From contig JADIXX010000003.1 in assembly GCA_016705575.1 (NCBI GenBank), positions 744,001 to 808,000 on the forward strand: a stretch of DNA of 64,000 bases, given 5' to 3'. The stretch comes from Candidatus Aalborgicola defluviihabitans (GTDB taxonomy: Bacteria; Pseudomonadota; Gammaproteobacteria; Burkholderiales; Burkholderiaceae_C). This document shows, one piece after another, positions 8,628 to 16,297 of the stretch. The notes under the pieces are model-generated. The model had not been told where the DNA came from. It saw only the letters and a list, made by a program, of their open reading frames with translations, and searched no databases. The position numbers were made by a program, and so were the translations under genes. Position 1 is the stretch's first letter. The number at the start of each line of letters is the position of its first letter.

Positions 8628-9623
8628 ATGAACGACACACCGCACGAAAGCCCCTCTGTAGCATCGCAGGATAGTCAGGCGCTGGGTGTGGCCATGCAGG
8701 CACTGGTGTTGCAGGACTTTGAAGCAGCCAGTCAGGCCGTCCTGCATTATTTACACCAATGCTACAGATTTGGTTTGTGGATGGTCACGCGAACCGAGGG
8801 TGACGACTGGATTGTTCTTCACACCGAGGACCACGGTTACGGGGTCATGCCAGGTGCGGTATTCCGTTGGGCTGATTCATTTTGTTCCGAAATGGTCAAG
8901 GGCAATGGCCCGCGCGTTGCTCCGGACTCGGATGCGGTTCCTGCCTATGCTGGCGCTCCCATCAATCGCCAAGTGCCGATCAAGGCCTATGTGGGTGTGC
9001 CTTTGCTGGACGCCAATGGTGATGTCTTTGGAACCTTGTGCGGTATTGATCCGCAGAGCCAGCCGGCGAACCTGGTCAATGACCAGCCCCTGTTTGAACT
9101 GCTGGCTGCATTGCTGAGTGCGTTGCTCCGGGTCGAATTGAAGTCTGTCCACGAAGTGCGCCGCAGCGAACGCCTGCAACTGGAAGCCCAAACCGATTCG
9201 CTAACCCAGTTGTACAACCGGCGAGCCTGGGATCGGCTCTTGGCCAAGGAGGAGGAGCGTTGCCGCCGCTACGGTTACCCTGCCGTGGTGCTGTGCATCG
9301 ACTTGGATGGGCTCAAGCGCACCAATGACACACAAGGCCACCCCGCTGGAGATGCCTTGATTTGCAGGGCGGCAGACGCCTTGCGCAAAGCTGCCCGGGA
9401 GGCCGATATCGTGGCCCGGTTGGGGGGCGACGAGTTTGGTTTGATTGGTGTTGAATGTGACCCCAATGGCGCACAGGCGTTAATTGCCCGCATGCGGCAG
9501 GCATTGGCCGATTTTGGTGTAGAGGCATCCATAGGCATGGCGCAACGGGTTCCAGCGGAGGGGCTTGGTTCCGCCTGGGAGTGCGCCGACCGGTTGATGT
9601 ATGTGGACAAGCGTTCACGCTGA
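8628..9623 (+). CDS. GAF-GGDEF diguanylate cyclase
   Basis: 331-residue signalling enzyme predicted to make cyclic di-GMP. A GAF-like sensor domain covers about 22-165 (with VPLLDANGDVFGTLCGID). A GGDEF domain follows from about 185, opening DSLTQLYNRRAW. The active-site GGDEF is at 266-270, and a complete inhibitory I-site RxxD (READ, 257-260) stands five residues upstream, so product feedback is likely. The C-terminus is short, ending soon after ADRLMYVDKRSR. No membrane segment is visible, so it is cytoplasmic. It is 31 bases downstream of the deaminase and has its own terminator; any link to purine sensing is inference. Confidence 0.9.
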   Translation: MNDTPHESPSVASQDSQALGVAMQALVLQDFEAASQAVLHYLHQCYRFGLWMVTRTEGDDWIVLHTEDHGYGVMPGAVFRWADSFCSEMVKGNGPRVAPDSDAVPAYAGAPINRQVPIKAYVGVPLLDANGDVFGTLCGIDPQSQPANLVNDQPLFELLAALLSALLRVELKSVHEVRRSERLQLEAQTDSLTQLYNRRAWDRLLAKEEERCRRYGYPAVVLCIDLDGLKRTNDTQGHPAGDALICRAADALRKAAREADIVARLGGDEFGLIGVECDPNGAQALIARMRQALADFGVEASIGMAQRVPAEGLGSAWECADRLMYVDKRSR

Positions 9624-9655
9624 AGTTCGTCCGGCGCACAACCAGTAAAATACCA

Positions 9656-9695
9656 GCAAGGCCCGCTGCTCCGGCGGGCCTTGCCTTTTGTTTTT
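9656..9695 (+). terminator. Rho-independent terminator after the GGDEF gene
   Basis: Perfect 11-bp stem GCAAGGCCCGC (9656-9666) and GCGGGCCTTGC (9674-9684) followed by a T-rich run. It separates the deaminase/GGDEF transcript from the second BMP gene. Confidence 0.88.
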
Positions 9696-9717
9696 CGGAG
9701 CCATGTAGAGGACTACC

Positions 9718-10821
9718 ATGTACAAAAACCTCGCCGCCACGCTCGTGGCCGCCTGCGCTTTTTCGCTTGCACCTTGCGGTGCTTTTTCCCAATCCAAGGA
9801 TGCAGCCAAGGCTGAGCCACTCAAGGTCGGTTTTGTTTATGTTGCTCCGCTCTCCGACGCTGGTTGGGTCCGCCAACATGAGGAAGGCCGTTTGGCAGTG
9901 CAGGCCGCGCTGGGTAGTGCCGTGCAGACCAGCTATGTGGAAAACGTAGCGGAGGGGCCGGACGCCGAGCGGGTGATCCGTGACCTGGCCCGCCAAGGCA
10001 ACAAGTTGATCTTTGCATCTAGCTTTGGCTACATGGAACCTACGCTCAAGGTGGCGCAGGAATTCCCGGGCGTCAAGTTTGAATCTATCACTGGCTACAA
10101 GACCGCGCCCAATGTGGCGGTGGCCAATGCGCGTTACTACGAAGGCCGCTACCTGGCTGGCATTGCCGCCGGGCGCATGACCCAGACCAACCTGGCAGGC
10201 TATGTGGCGGGTTTTCCGATTCCCGAGGTGCTGCAGGGCATCAACGCCTTTACGCTGGGCATGCGCTCTGTCAATCCCAAGGTGCAAGTGAAAGTAGTCT
10301 GGCTCAACGCCTGGTTTGACCCGTCGCGCGAGCGTGATGCGGCCATGACCCTGTTCAACCAGAATGTGGATGTGATTGCGTTTCATACTGGCTCCACTGC
10401 GGTCATGGCCGCTGCCCAGGAGCGCGGCAAGCTGGCTGTGGCCTACCATTCCGACATGCGCAAGATTGCCCCTGATGCCCAGATCGTTGCTGTCACCCAC
10501 CAATGGGGTGACTACTACACCCGCCGCACTCAGGCGGTGCTGAACGGTACGTGGAAGTCGGGCAACGTATGGGGTGGCGTCAAGGAGGGCATGATTCGCG
10601 TCGGCGACTTTGGCAGCAAGGTGCCCAAGGCTGTGCAGCAAGAGGTGTTGGCGCGCCAGAAGGACATTGCAACGGGCAAGCTGCGCCCCTTTGCTGCCAG
10701 CCAGGATGTGCAGGACAACGAAGGCCACACGGTCATCGCCAAGGGCCATGCCTTGAGCGATGAACAGGTATTGGGCATGAATTGGTTGGTAGCCGGCGTG
10801 CAAGGCAAAATAAGCCGATAG
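9718..10821 (+). CDS. Orphan BMP family substrate-binding protein
   Basis: 367-residue second purine-nucleoside-type binding protein, clearly homologous to the lipoprotein at 4408 (shared Y/FVAPLSDAGW, IFASSFGYMEPTLKVA, IPEVLQGINAFTLG segments). It has a Sec signal peptide, but LAPC is a poor lipobox because of the proline, so it is probably a free periplasmic protein. There are no permease or ATPase genes beside it, so it would have to dock on the transporter at 829-4347 or act as a sensor. It is isolated by a strong terminator upstream. Confidence 0.9.
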   Translation: MYKNLAATLVAACAFSLAPCGAFSQSKDAAKAEPLKVGFVYVAPLSDAGWVRQHEEGRLAVQAALGSAVQTSYVENVAEGPDAERVIRDLARQGNKLIFASSFGYMEPTLKVAQEFPGVKFESITGYKTAPNVAVANARYYEGRYLAGIAAGRMTQTNLAGYVAGFPIPEVLQGINAFTLGMRSVNPKVQVKVVWLNAWFDPSRERDAAMTLFNQNVDVIAFHTGSTAVMAAAQERGKLAVAYHSDMRKIAPDAQIVAVTHQWGDYYTRRTQAVLNGTWKSGNVWGGVKEGMIRVGDFGSKVPKAVQQEVLARQKDIATGKLRPFAASQDVQDNEGHTVIAKGHALSDEQVLGMNWLVAGVQGKISR

Positions 10822-10900
10822 CCACTATTTTGATAGCGAATCTGCTTCATAACGGAAACGCCATGGCGCTCATCTTTGTGAGCTCTAGAGCTTTCGTTTT
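10822..10900 (+). repeat. Dispersed ~55-bp repeat, degenerate copy B
   Basis: This gap between the orphan BMP gene and the tail-collar cluster has the family's opening CTATTTTGATAGC and a GAGCTCTAGAGCTTT end, with about 25 extra bases between. It is a weak member. The remaining gap to 11090 shows no gene, only an AT-rich stretch upstream of the first tail-collar gene. Confidence 0.35.
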
Positions 10901-11090
10901 CATTGGTAGCGATCGTCGTCTTGGTGAATTTGATTGCACCCACCGACACGTTCAGATTGTCAAAGCCCGGGAGTTGCTCTAAATATTTCCGCTATTGGGT
11001 CGTCATATTTTTTCAATTTCGATGGAAATCCTTGCTGTGATTTCAGTCAATTTGTGTAATGATTGAACCTCATTCGAGATTGGAGAACTC

Positions 11091-11723
11091 ATGATGCCCA
11101 ACCATCTACAAAAACCGGGCCGTGTGCGGGCTAATTTGATTTCCACTGTTTTGGGAGCGTTAGCCGCACTCGGGACCCTGTGTTTCGCACCAGTGGCGCA
11201 CGCACAATCGCCTTACATTGGTGAAGTCATTTGTGGTGGCTGGAATTTTTGTCCTTCAGGGTGGGGTGAATGCAATGGGCAGTTGGTACCTATTGCCGAA
11301 AACGACACGTTGTTCAGTCTGATTGGTACAACGTATGGTGGCGACGGCCAAACCACCTTTGCCTTGCCCAACATCCAGGGGCGCACGATGGTCGGTCAGG
11401 GGCAAGGACCGGGGCTTAGCAATAAAGTCATCGGCGGAACTGGTGGTACAGAAACGGTCACGTTAACCGCCAACCAGATGCCCGGCCATACCCATGCGAT
11501 GGCTGCCAACACTGCAACTGAAAAGGCGGCTTCACCCACTGGAAGAATTATGGGTACCGCTCCTGTCGGTGCAGCGGTTTTCTCGTCGTCTGCACCTAAC
11601 GCGACGCTAAGTGCCTCGGCTGTCAGCACTGTAGGCGGATCGCAGCCGCATAACAACTTGCAACCCTACCTTGCGGTGAAGTGCTGTATCTCGCTGTTTG
11701 GGGTATACCCAAGTCAAAATTGA
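11091..11723 (+). CDS. Exported tail-collar domain protein 1
   Basis: 210-residue protein with a Sec signal peptide ending near VAHAQS, followed by a phage tail-collar (microcystin-dependent protein) domain that starts SPYIGEVICGGWNFCPSG. The collar motif continues with CNGQLVPIAENDTLFSLIG, TTYGGDGQTTFALPNIQGR and a His-x-His pair at 133/135 (MPGHTHAM). In phage receptor-binding tips that His-x-His pattern binds metal in a trimer. Unlike its two neighbours it has extra cysteines (ICGG, FCPSG, ECNG, KCCIS) that could form disulfides after export. It is first of three tandem paralogs, 15 bases ahead of the next. Function unknown. Confidence 0.82.
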   Translation: MMPNHLQKPGRVRANLISTVLGALAALGTLCFAPVAHAQSPYIGEVICGGWNFCPSGWGECNGQLVPIAENDTLFSLIGTTYGGDGQTTFALPNIQGRTMVGQGQGPGLSNKVIGGTGGTETVTLTANQMPGHTHAMAANTATEKAASPTGRIMGTAPVGAAVFSSSAPNATLSASAVSTVGGSQPHNNLQPYLAVKCCISLFGVYPSQN

Positions 11724-11738
11724 TGTTGGAGACCAAAC

Positions 11739-12329
11739 ATGAAACTGCAAATAATCAAGAAATTGTGCTGTGCCATGGTGTTGGGGGGGCTGGCCGCTTT
11801 GGCGTCGCAACCCGTACAGGCCTCAATGGACCCTTTTATGGGGGAAATCAGTTGGGTTGCATTCAACTTTGCCCCCCGCGGCTGGGCCTTTTGCAACGGA
11901 CAGCTGCTTCCAATCAATCAGAACCAGGCACTTTTTTCCCTCATGGGTACCACCTACGGTGGCAATGGAGTAACGAATTTTGCATTGCCAGACCTGCGTG
12001 GGCGGGCGCCCATCCATGTTCCTCAAGGTGGTTACCAGGGAACCCAAGCAGGTGAAGAATCGCACACGCTGACCAATGGTGAAATGCCACAACACACCCA
12101 TGTGGTGAGCGTGGACCAGCGTGAGGCTACTTCGGCCACGCCAGACACATCAAGCTACCTGGCGAAAACCAGCGCGGGAACGTCCGCTTATGCCAGTACC
12201 GCGACGAACAGTATGGCCGGAGCAGCCGTTGCCTCCCAGGGTGGAAGCCAGTCGCATCCCAACATGAAGCCCTATATCGCGCTCAACTGCATCATTGCCC
12301 TGCAGGGTATTTTTCCGAGCCGAAACTAA
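11739..12329 (+). CDS. Exported tail-collar domain protein 2
   Basis: 196-residue paralog of the preceding gene. The signal peptide ends near QPVQAS; the mature part begins DPFMGEISWVAFNFAPRGW, the standard opening of microcystin-dependent/tail-collar proteins. It continues with FCNGQLLPINQNQALFSLMG, TTYGGNGVTNFALPDLRGR and the His-x-His pair at 119/121 (MPQHTHVV). The C-terminus NCIIALQGIFPSRN is shared with protein 3. It lacks the extra cysteines of protein 1. The tight spacing argues for one transcript with its neighbours. Confidence 0.84.
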   Translation: MKLQIIKKLCCAMVLGGLAALASQPVQASMDPFMGEISWVAFNFAPRGWAFCNGQLLPINQNQALFSLMGTTYGGNGVTNFALPDLRGRAPIHVPQGGYQGTQAGEESHTLTNGEMPQHTHVVSVDQREATSATPDTSSYLAKTSAGTSAYASTATNSMAGAAVASQGGSQSHPNMKPYIALNCIIALQGIFPSRN

Positions 12330-12360
12330 AGGCAGTGCCACACAAGGGAGGACGATCAAA

Positions 12361-12960
12361 ATGTATGCAAAATCAATTCGACGTGTGTTAACAGCGTTGG
12401 TTGTGACGTCGCACATGGTGCTGCCAACGGGCGCTTGGGCGGAAGGGCAAAGCCCTTATGTCGGTCAAATCATGTGGGTTTCCTTCAACTTTGCCCCACG
12501 GGGCTGGGCGACTTGCGATGGGCAGCTATTGCCCCTTTCACAAAATACAGCGCTGTTTTCACTGTTGGGAACGCAGTATGGCGGCAACGGCACATCCAAC
12601 TTTGCCTTGCCGGATATGCGGGGTCGGGTGTTGATCAATGCGGGGCAGGGTGCTGGCCTTTATGACTATCGGCAAGGCGAAAGTGGCGGCGAGGAGTCGG
12701 TTACCTTATTGCAGAGTGAAATGCCGGCACACACCCACGCTATTCAGGCCACTACAAACGTGGCAGATCAAACCAACCCTGCCGGCAATGTCCTGGGCCA
12801 AGCCCAGAGCGGCAACCTGTATAGCAGCGGGGGCACCACGACCATGGCGCCCGGCGCGCTGGCGCTACAAGGTGGTGGGCAACCCCACAACAACATGATG
12901 CCTTACACCACCCTGAATTGCATCATTGCCCTGCAGGGTGTCTTTCCGGCGCGGCCATAA
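12361..12960 (+). CDS. Exported tail-collar domain protein 3
   Basis: 199-residue third paralog. The start at 12361 is chosen over a longer frame because it gives a clean signal peptide (ending near GAWAEG) and has GGGAGG-like purines upstream. The collar domain has QSPYVGQIMWVSFNFAPRGW, CDGQLLPLSQNTALFSLLG, QYGGNGTSNFALPDMRGR and His-x-His at 124/126 (MPAHTHAI). It ends NCIIALQGVFPARP, close to protein 2, so these two probably arose by recent duplication. It is followed after 17 bases by the large repeat protein. Confidence 0.84.
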   Translation: MYAKSIRRVLTALVVTSHMVLPTGAWAEGQSPYVGQIMWVSFNFAPRGWATCDGQLLPLSQNTALFSLLGTQYGGNGTSNFALPDMRGRVLINAGQGAGLYDYRQGESGGEESVTLLQSEMPAHTHAIQATTNVADQTNPAGNVLGQAQSGNLYSSGGTTTMAPGALALQGGGQPHNNMMPYTTLNCIIALQGVFPARP

Positions 12961-12977
12961 ATTCAGGCGAACCCACC

Positions 12978-15900
12978 ATGACTTCAAATTTGCTCAAGAA
13001 GGCGCTGGCGGCGCTGTTCGGTTTGCTGGTGTTGACCGCAGGCGCCCATGCGGCGAACATCACTGTAAGCGGTAACCTGAACGCTGGTTCACCAACATTC
13101 AACCGCCCCACGGACCGCGCGGGTTTTCCAGATTCCGCCAATAATGCGCTGCCTTACAACGCGATTGAAATCAAGACCGGATCGCTGGGCGGCACCATAA
13201 CGGCCACCATCAATGGTGGTAGTACCGAGTTTGATTCGTTTCTGGCGTTGTACTCATCTTTTTCCGAGGGGAGCCCAGGGGCCAATCTGTTGGCCGCTGA
13301 CGACGACGGAGGTGCGTACCCCCATGCCTTGTTGACCGCGAACGGATTGGCGGCTAACACCAGCTATTGGCTGGTGGTAACCAGCTATTCCGGCACCGCG
13401 AATGCCGTGTTTCCGTTGTATGGTAATTATTCGGTAACCATCAGCGGAGATTTGCCGAGCTATGCAATCACTGCCACGGCCAATCCACCAGCTGGCGGTA
13501 CAGTTAGTTGCACACCCAATCCGGTGCCGCAAGGCGGTGCAAGCACATGTGCCGCCAGTGCAAACTTGGGTTACAGCTTCACCGGCTTTAGCGGTGCCTG
13601 TACCGGTGCCACTTGTGTTTTGAGCAATGTCACGTCCGACGCGAGCGTGACGGCGAATTTTGCGATCAACACCTATGCCATCACCACCACGGCCAGTCCG
13701 CTGGCAGGAGGCTCGGTGAGCTGCACTCCCAACCCCGTTTCGTATGGCAGCAACAGCACCTGTACTGCGACGGCCAACCTGGGCTACACCTTCACTGGTT
13801 TTAGCGGCGCGTGTACTGGTGCTACCTGCGTGCTCAGTAATGTCACCTCCGCGCAGAGCGTGACGGCGAACTTCACGCTTAACACGTACGCCATCACCAC
13901 CATGGCCAGCCCGTTGGCAGGAGGGTCGGTGAGCTGCACTCCCAACCCTGTTACGTATGGCGGTAACAGCACCTGTACTGCCACGGCCAATGCGGGTTAC
14001 ACCTTCAGTGCCTTTAGTGGTGCGTGCACTGGTGTTACGTGCGTGCTCAGTAATGTCACCTCCGCGCAGAGTGTGACAGCCACCTTCACGCTAAATACTT
14101 ACGCCATCACCACCACGGCCAGCCCGCTGGCTGGGGGGTCGGTGAGCTGCACACCCAACCCGGTGCCGCATGGCAGCAGCAGCACCTGTACTGCCACGGC
14201 CAACCCGAACTACACTTTTACCGCATTTAGTGGTGCTTGTACTGGTGCTAGCTGCGTGCTCAGTAACGTTACGTCGGTGCAGAGCGTGACGGCCACCTTC
14301 ACACTCAACGCTTACGCCATCACCACCACGGCCAGCCCGCTGGCTGGAGGATCGGTGAGCTGCACGCCCAACCCGGTGCCGCATGGCAGCAATAGCACCT
14401 GTACTGCCACGGCCAATGCGGGTTACACCTTCAGTGCCTTTAGTGGTGCGTGCACTGGTGCGACCTGCGTCCTCAGCAACGTTACGTCGGTGCAGAGCGT
14501 GACAGCCACGTTCACGCTCAACACCTACGCCATCACCACCATGGCCAGCCCGCTGGCTGGAGGGTCGGTGAGCTGCACCCCCAACCCGGTGCCGCATGGC
14601 AGTAATAGCACCTGTACTGCCACGGCCAGCGCGGGTTACACCTTCAGCGCCTTTAGCGGTGCCTGTACTGGTGCTACCTGCGTTCTCAGCAACGTTACGT
14701 CGGTGCAGAGCGTGACGGCCATTTTCACGCTCAACACCTACGCCATCACCGCCACGGCCAGCCCGGTGGCGGGAGGGTCCGTAAGTTGTACGCCCAACCC
14801 GGTGCAGCATGGCAGCAGCAGCACCTGCACTGCCACGGCCAATGTGGGTTACAACTTTAGTAGCTTCAGTGGAGATTGCACTGGTGCCACTTGTGTTCTG
14901 AATAATGTGACGACGGTCAAAGCAGTCACTGCCACCTTCCTAGTCAATACGCCGCCAGTGGCCAGCAACGTTGGCATTAACGGTAGCCTTCAGATCAGTC
15001 GCATACTCACTGGTCGCTACACATATAGCGATGCACAGAACGATCCTCAGGGCATCTCAACCTTCCGCTGGATGCGCGATTCCCAGAGTAGTGGCGCAAC
15101 CAAAGTTGCTGTGCCTGGTGCAACCTCTATCAGCTATGCCGTGGTTTCCATCGCGCAGAGTCGTTACCTGTTCTTCTGCGTGACCCCGGTCGCCACCAGT
15201 GGCGTCACAACGGGAGTTGAAGTCTGCTCCAGTGCCGTGGATACGGAGCTGGGCAATCCCCCCCCGCCACCGCCCGTGTTTCCACCAGGGCCGTTTCCAT
15301 GGGCGGGCATGGTCACAGCTCCAACGGTGCTTGATCTTCACACCGAAAAAGGTACAGCAACCATGGTTGGGGTAGCGAGCGTATTGGAACGCGTCCTGAG
15401 TCCTGGGCTTCGTTTTGTTGGTCAGTCATCCCTGGGTATTGTGGTGATGGCCGCACCCAATGGGCAGAACTATGTTTTTGCGCCGCTGGCGGTTCAATTC
15501 AACGACCCGCGCGCTGACGGACTCTACCCGGTGGGCAATGGCCAATACCAGGTTGTTGTTAGCGGTACGGCTCTGCTGATTGTGCCCGCCGTGCAGAATT
15601 TGGACGAGCTTGTTGGTCTGTTGCCAGCCGGTGCTACTGCACGCATGGAAAACAATGGTGTACTCAGCGCTGCGGTGGACGGGCAGACCTATGTGGTGCA
15701 ACCCAGCTTCTGGTCGAAACCACAGTTCAACCTGAGTGCCGGGGCAACGTTGACCATGGAATTAGATGGTTATTTACACTTTACAGACTCAAAGGGTAAT
15801 AACCAGATTTTGTATCCAGCCATTCTGGAACCCGATTTGCTGCTGCGCAACCTGCAGTCTATCGACAGTAGCGCCACGTTGGGCATTCAATCCGACGGCA

Positions 15901-16076
15901 CGGCCAGCATTCGGATACAGGGGCAGACAGGAGTTTGGGTCGCGGACCTGGTGTTGAGTGATGTGCCGGTTGCAAAAAACCCAGGTCCTTGGTGGTCGGA
16001 TGGACTTCAGCGGTACCGAATGCGGCTTCAGTCTATCTGGGCTGGCGCACTCACACAGGGATTTACGGTCCGATAG
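12978..16076 (+). CDS. Large exported protein with seven 71-residue Cys-rich repeats
   Basis: 1032 residues; signal peptide ending near GAHA. Residues about 26-160 resemble a DVUA0089/pre-peptidase-type beta domain (FDSFLALYSS, LLAADDDGG, NTSYWLVVTSYSG). Residues 162-658 are seven 71-residue repeats of the bacterial-repeat/InlB-B-like kind (AITTTASPLAGGSVSCTPNP, with FSGACTGATCVLSNVTS later in each unit). Each repeat has four cysteines, so two disulfides per repeat are likely outside the cytoplasm. A further beta domain (about 660-755), a proline run (GNPPPPPPVFPPG) and a C-terminal domain of unknown type follow. No LPXTG, autotransporter or T9SS signal was recognised. It sits in one unit with the tail-collar trio. 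Confidence 0.85.
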   Translation: MTSNLLKKALAALFGLLVLTAGAHAANITVSGNLNAGSPTFNRPTDRAGFPDSANNALPYNAIEIKTGSLGGTITATINGGSTEFDSFLALYSSFSEGSPGANLLAADDDGGAYPHALLTANGLAANTSYWLVVTSYSGTANAVFPLYGNYSVTISGDLPSYAITATANPPAGGTVSCTPNPVPQGGASTCAASANLGYSFTGFSGACTGATCVLSNVTSDASVTANFAINTYAITTTASPLAGGSVSCTPNPVSYGSNSTCTATANLGYTFTGFSGACTGATCVLSNVTSAQSVTANFTLNTYAITTMASPLAGGSVSCTPNPVTYGGNSTCTATANAGYTFSAFSGACTGVTCVLSNVTSAQSVTATFTLNTYAITTTASPLAGGSVSCTPNPVPHGSSSTCTATANPNYTFTAFSGACTGASCVLSNVTSVQSVTATFTLNAYAITTTASPLAGGSVSCTPNPVPHGSNSTCTATANAGYTFSAFSGACTGATCVLSNVTSVQSVTATFTLNTYAITTMASPLAGGSVSCTPNPVPHGSNSTCTATASAGYTFSAFSGACTGATCVLSNVTSVQSVTAIFTLNTYAITATASPVAGGSVSCTPNPVQHGSSSTCTATANVGYNFSSFSGDCTGATCVLNNVTTVKAVTATFLVNTPPVASNVGINGSLQISRILTGRYTYSDAQNDPQGISTFRWMRDSQSSGATKVAVPGATSISYAVVSIAQSRYLFFCVTPVATSGVTTGVEVCSSAVDTELGNPPPPPPVFPPGPFPWAGMVTAPTVLDLHTEKGTATMVGVASVLERVLSPGLRFVGQSSLGIVVMAAPNGQNYVFAPLAVQFNDPRADGLYPVGNGQYQVVVSGTALLIVPAVQNLDELVGLLPAGATARMENNGVLSAAVDGQTYVVQPSFWSKPQFNLSAGATLTMELDGYLHFTDSKGNNQILYPAILEPDLLLRNLQSIDSSATLGIQSDGTASIRIQGQTGVWVADLVLSDVPVAKNPGPWWSDGLQRYRMRLQSIWAGALTQGFTVR
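13461..14951 (+). repeat. Seven tandem 213-bp repeats
   Basis: In-frame tandem array of seven 213-bp units beginning at 13461, 13674, 13887, 14100, 14313, 14526 and 14739, each encoding 71 residues. Units 3-6 are nearly identical at the DNA level, while units 1 and 7 are more diverged, the pattern expected from internal duplication by recombination. The copy number may vary between strains and may be miscounted by short-read assembly. Confidence 0.93.
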
Positions 16077-16232
16077 GTCAGTTACCTGCGTCCACCAATG
16101 TGTGAAAAGTATACAAGGCCAGTGCAAGACATACGTTGATTGCTGCGTGTGACTGAATCGTGGCTGGCACTGTAGCGCGAGCCGCCAGTGCGGGCGCACT
16201 GGACCTTCAAGGTCCGATAGCGTCCAGCAGAA

Positions 16233-16251
16233 CAATAATGGGTAATTATTG
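16233..16251. promoter_or_regulatory. Inverted repeat upstream of guanine deaminase gene
   Basis: CAATAAT (16233-16239) and ATTATTG (16245-16251) form a perfect 7-bp inverted repeat with a 5-base spacer, 47 bases before the guaD start. The size and AT-rich symmetry suit a repressor operator, but no matching regulator gene is in the window. The rest of the 220-base gap (16077-16297) contains a GGACCTTCAAGGTCC hairpin and no gene. Confidence 0.35.
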
Positions 16252-16297
16252 GCCAGCTGTACGCGGAGCGAGCCGATCCCGGTTTAAGCTTGTACGC

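Noticed and set aside
9313..10803. 496-codon open frame on the minus strand
   Set aside because: It is antisense to the GGDEF and BMP genes, His/Gln/Arg-biased as shadows of GC-rich genes are, and has no ribosome site or domain.
11091..12960. Prophage tail module
   Set aside because: No other phage genes nearby, and all three proteins carry export signals, so a prophage is not supported.
14091..14810. Minus-strand frame with internal repeats
   Set aside because: It only mirrors the 213-bp repeats of the exported protein.
13461..14951. Possible CRISPR array
   Set aside because: Units are 213 bp, contiguous without spacers and in frame with a protein gene.
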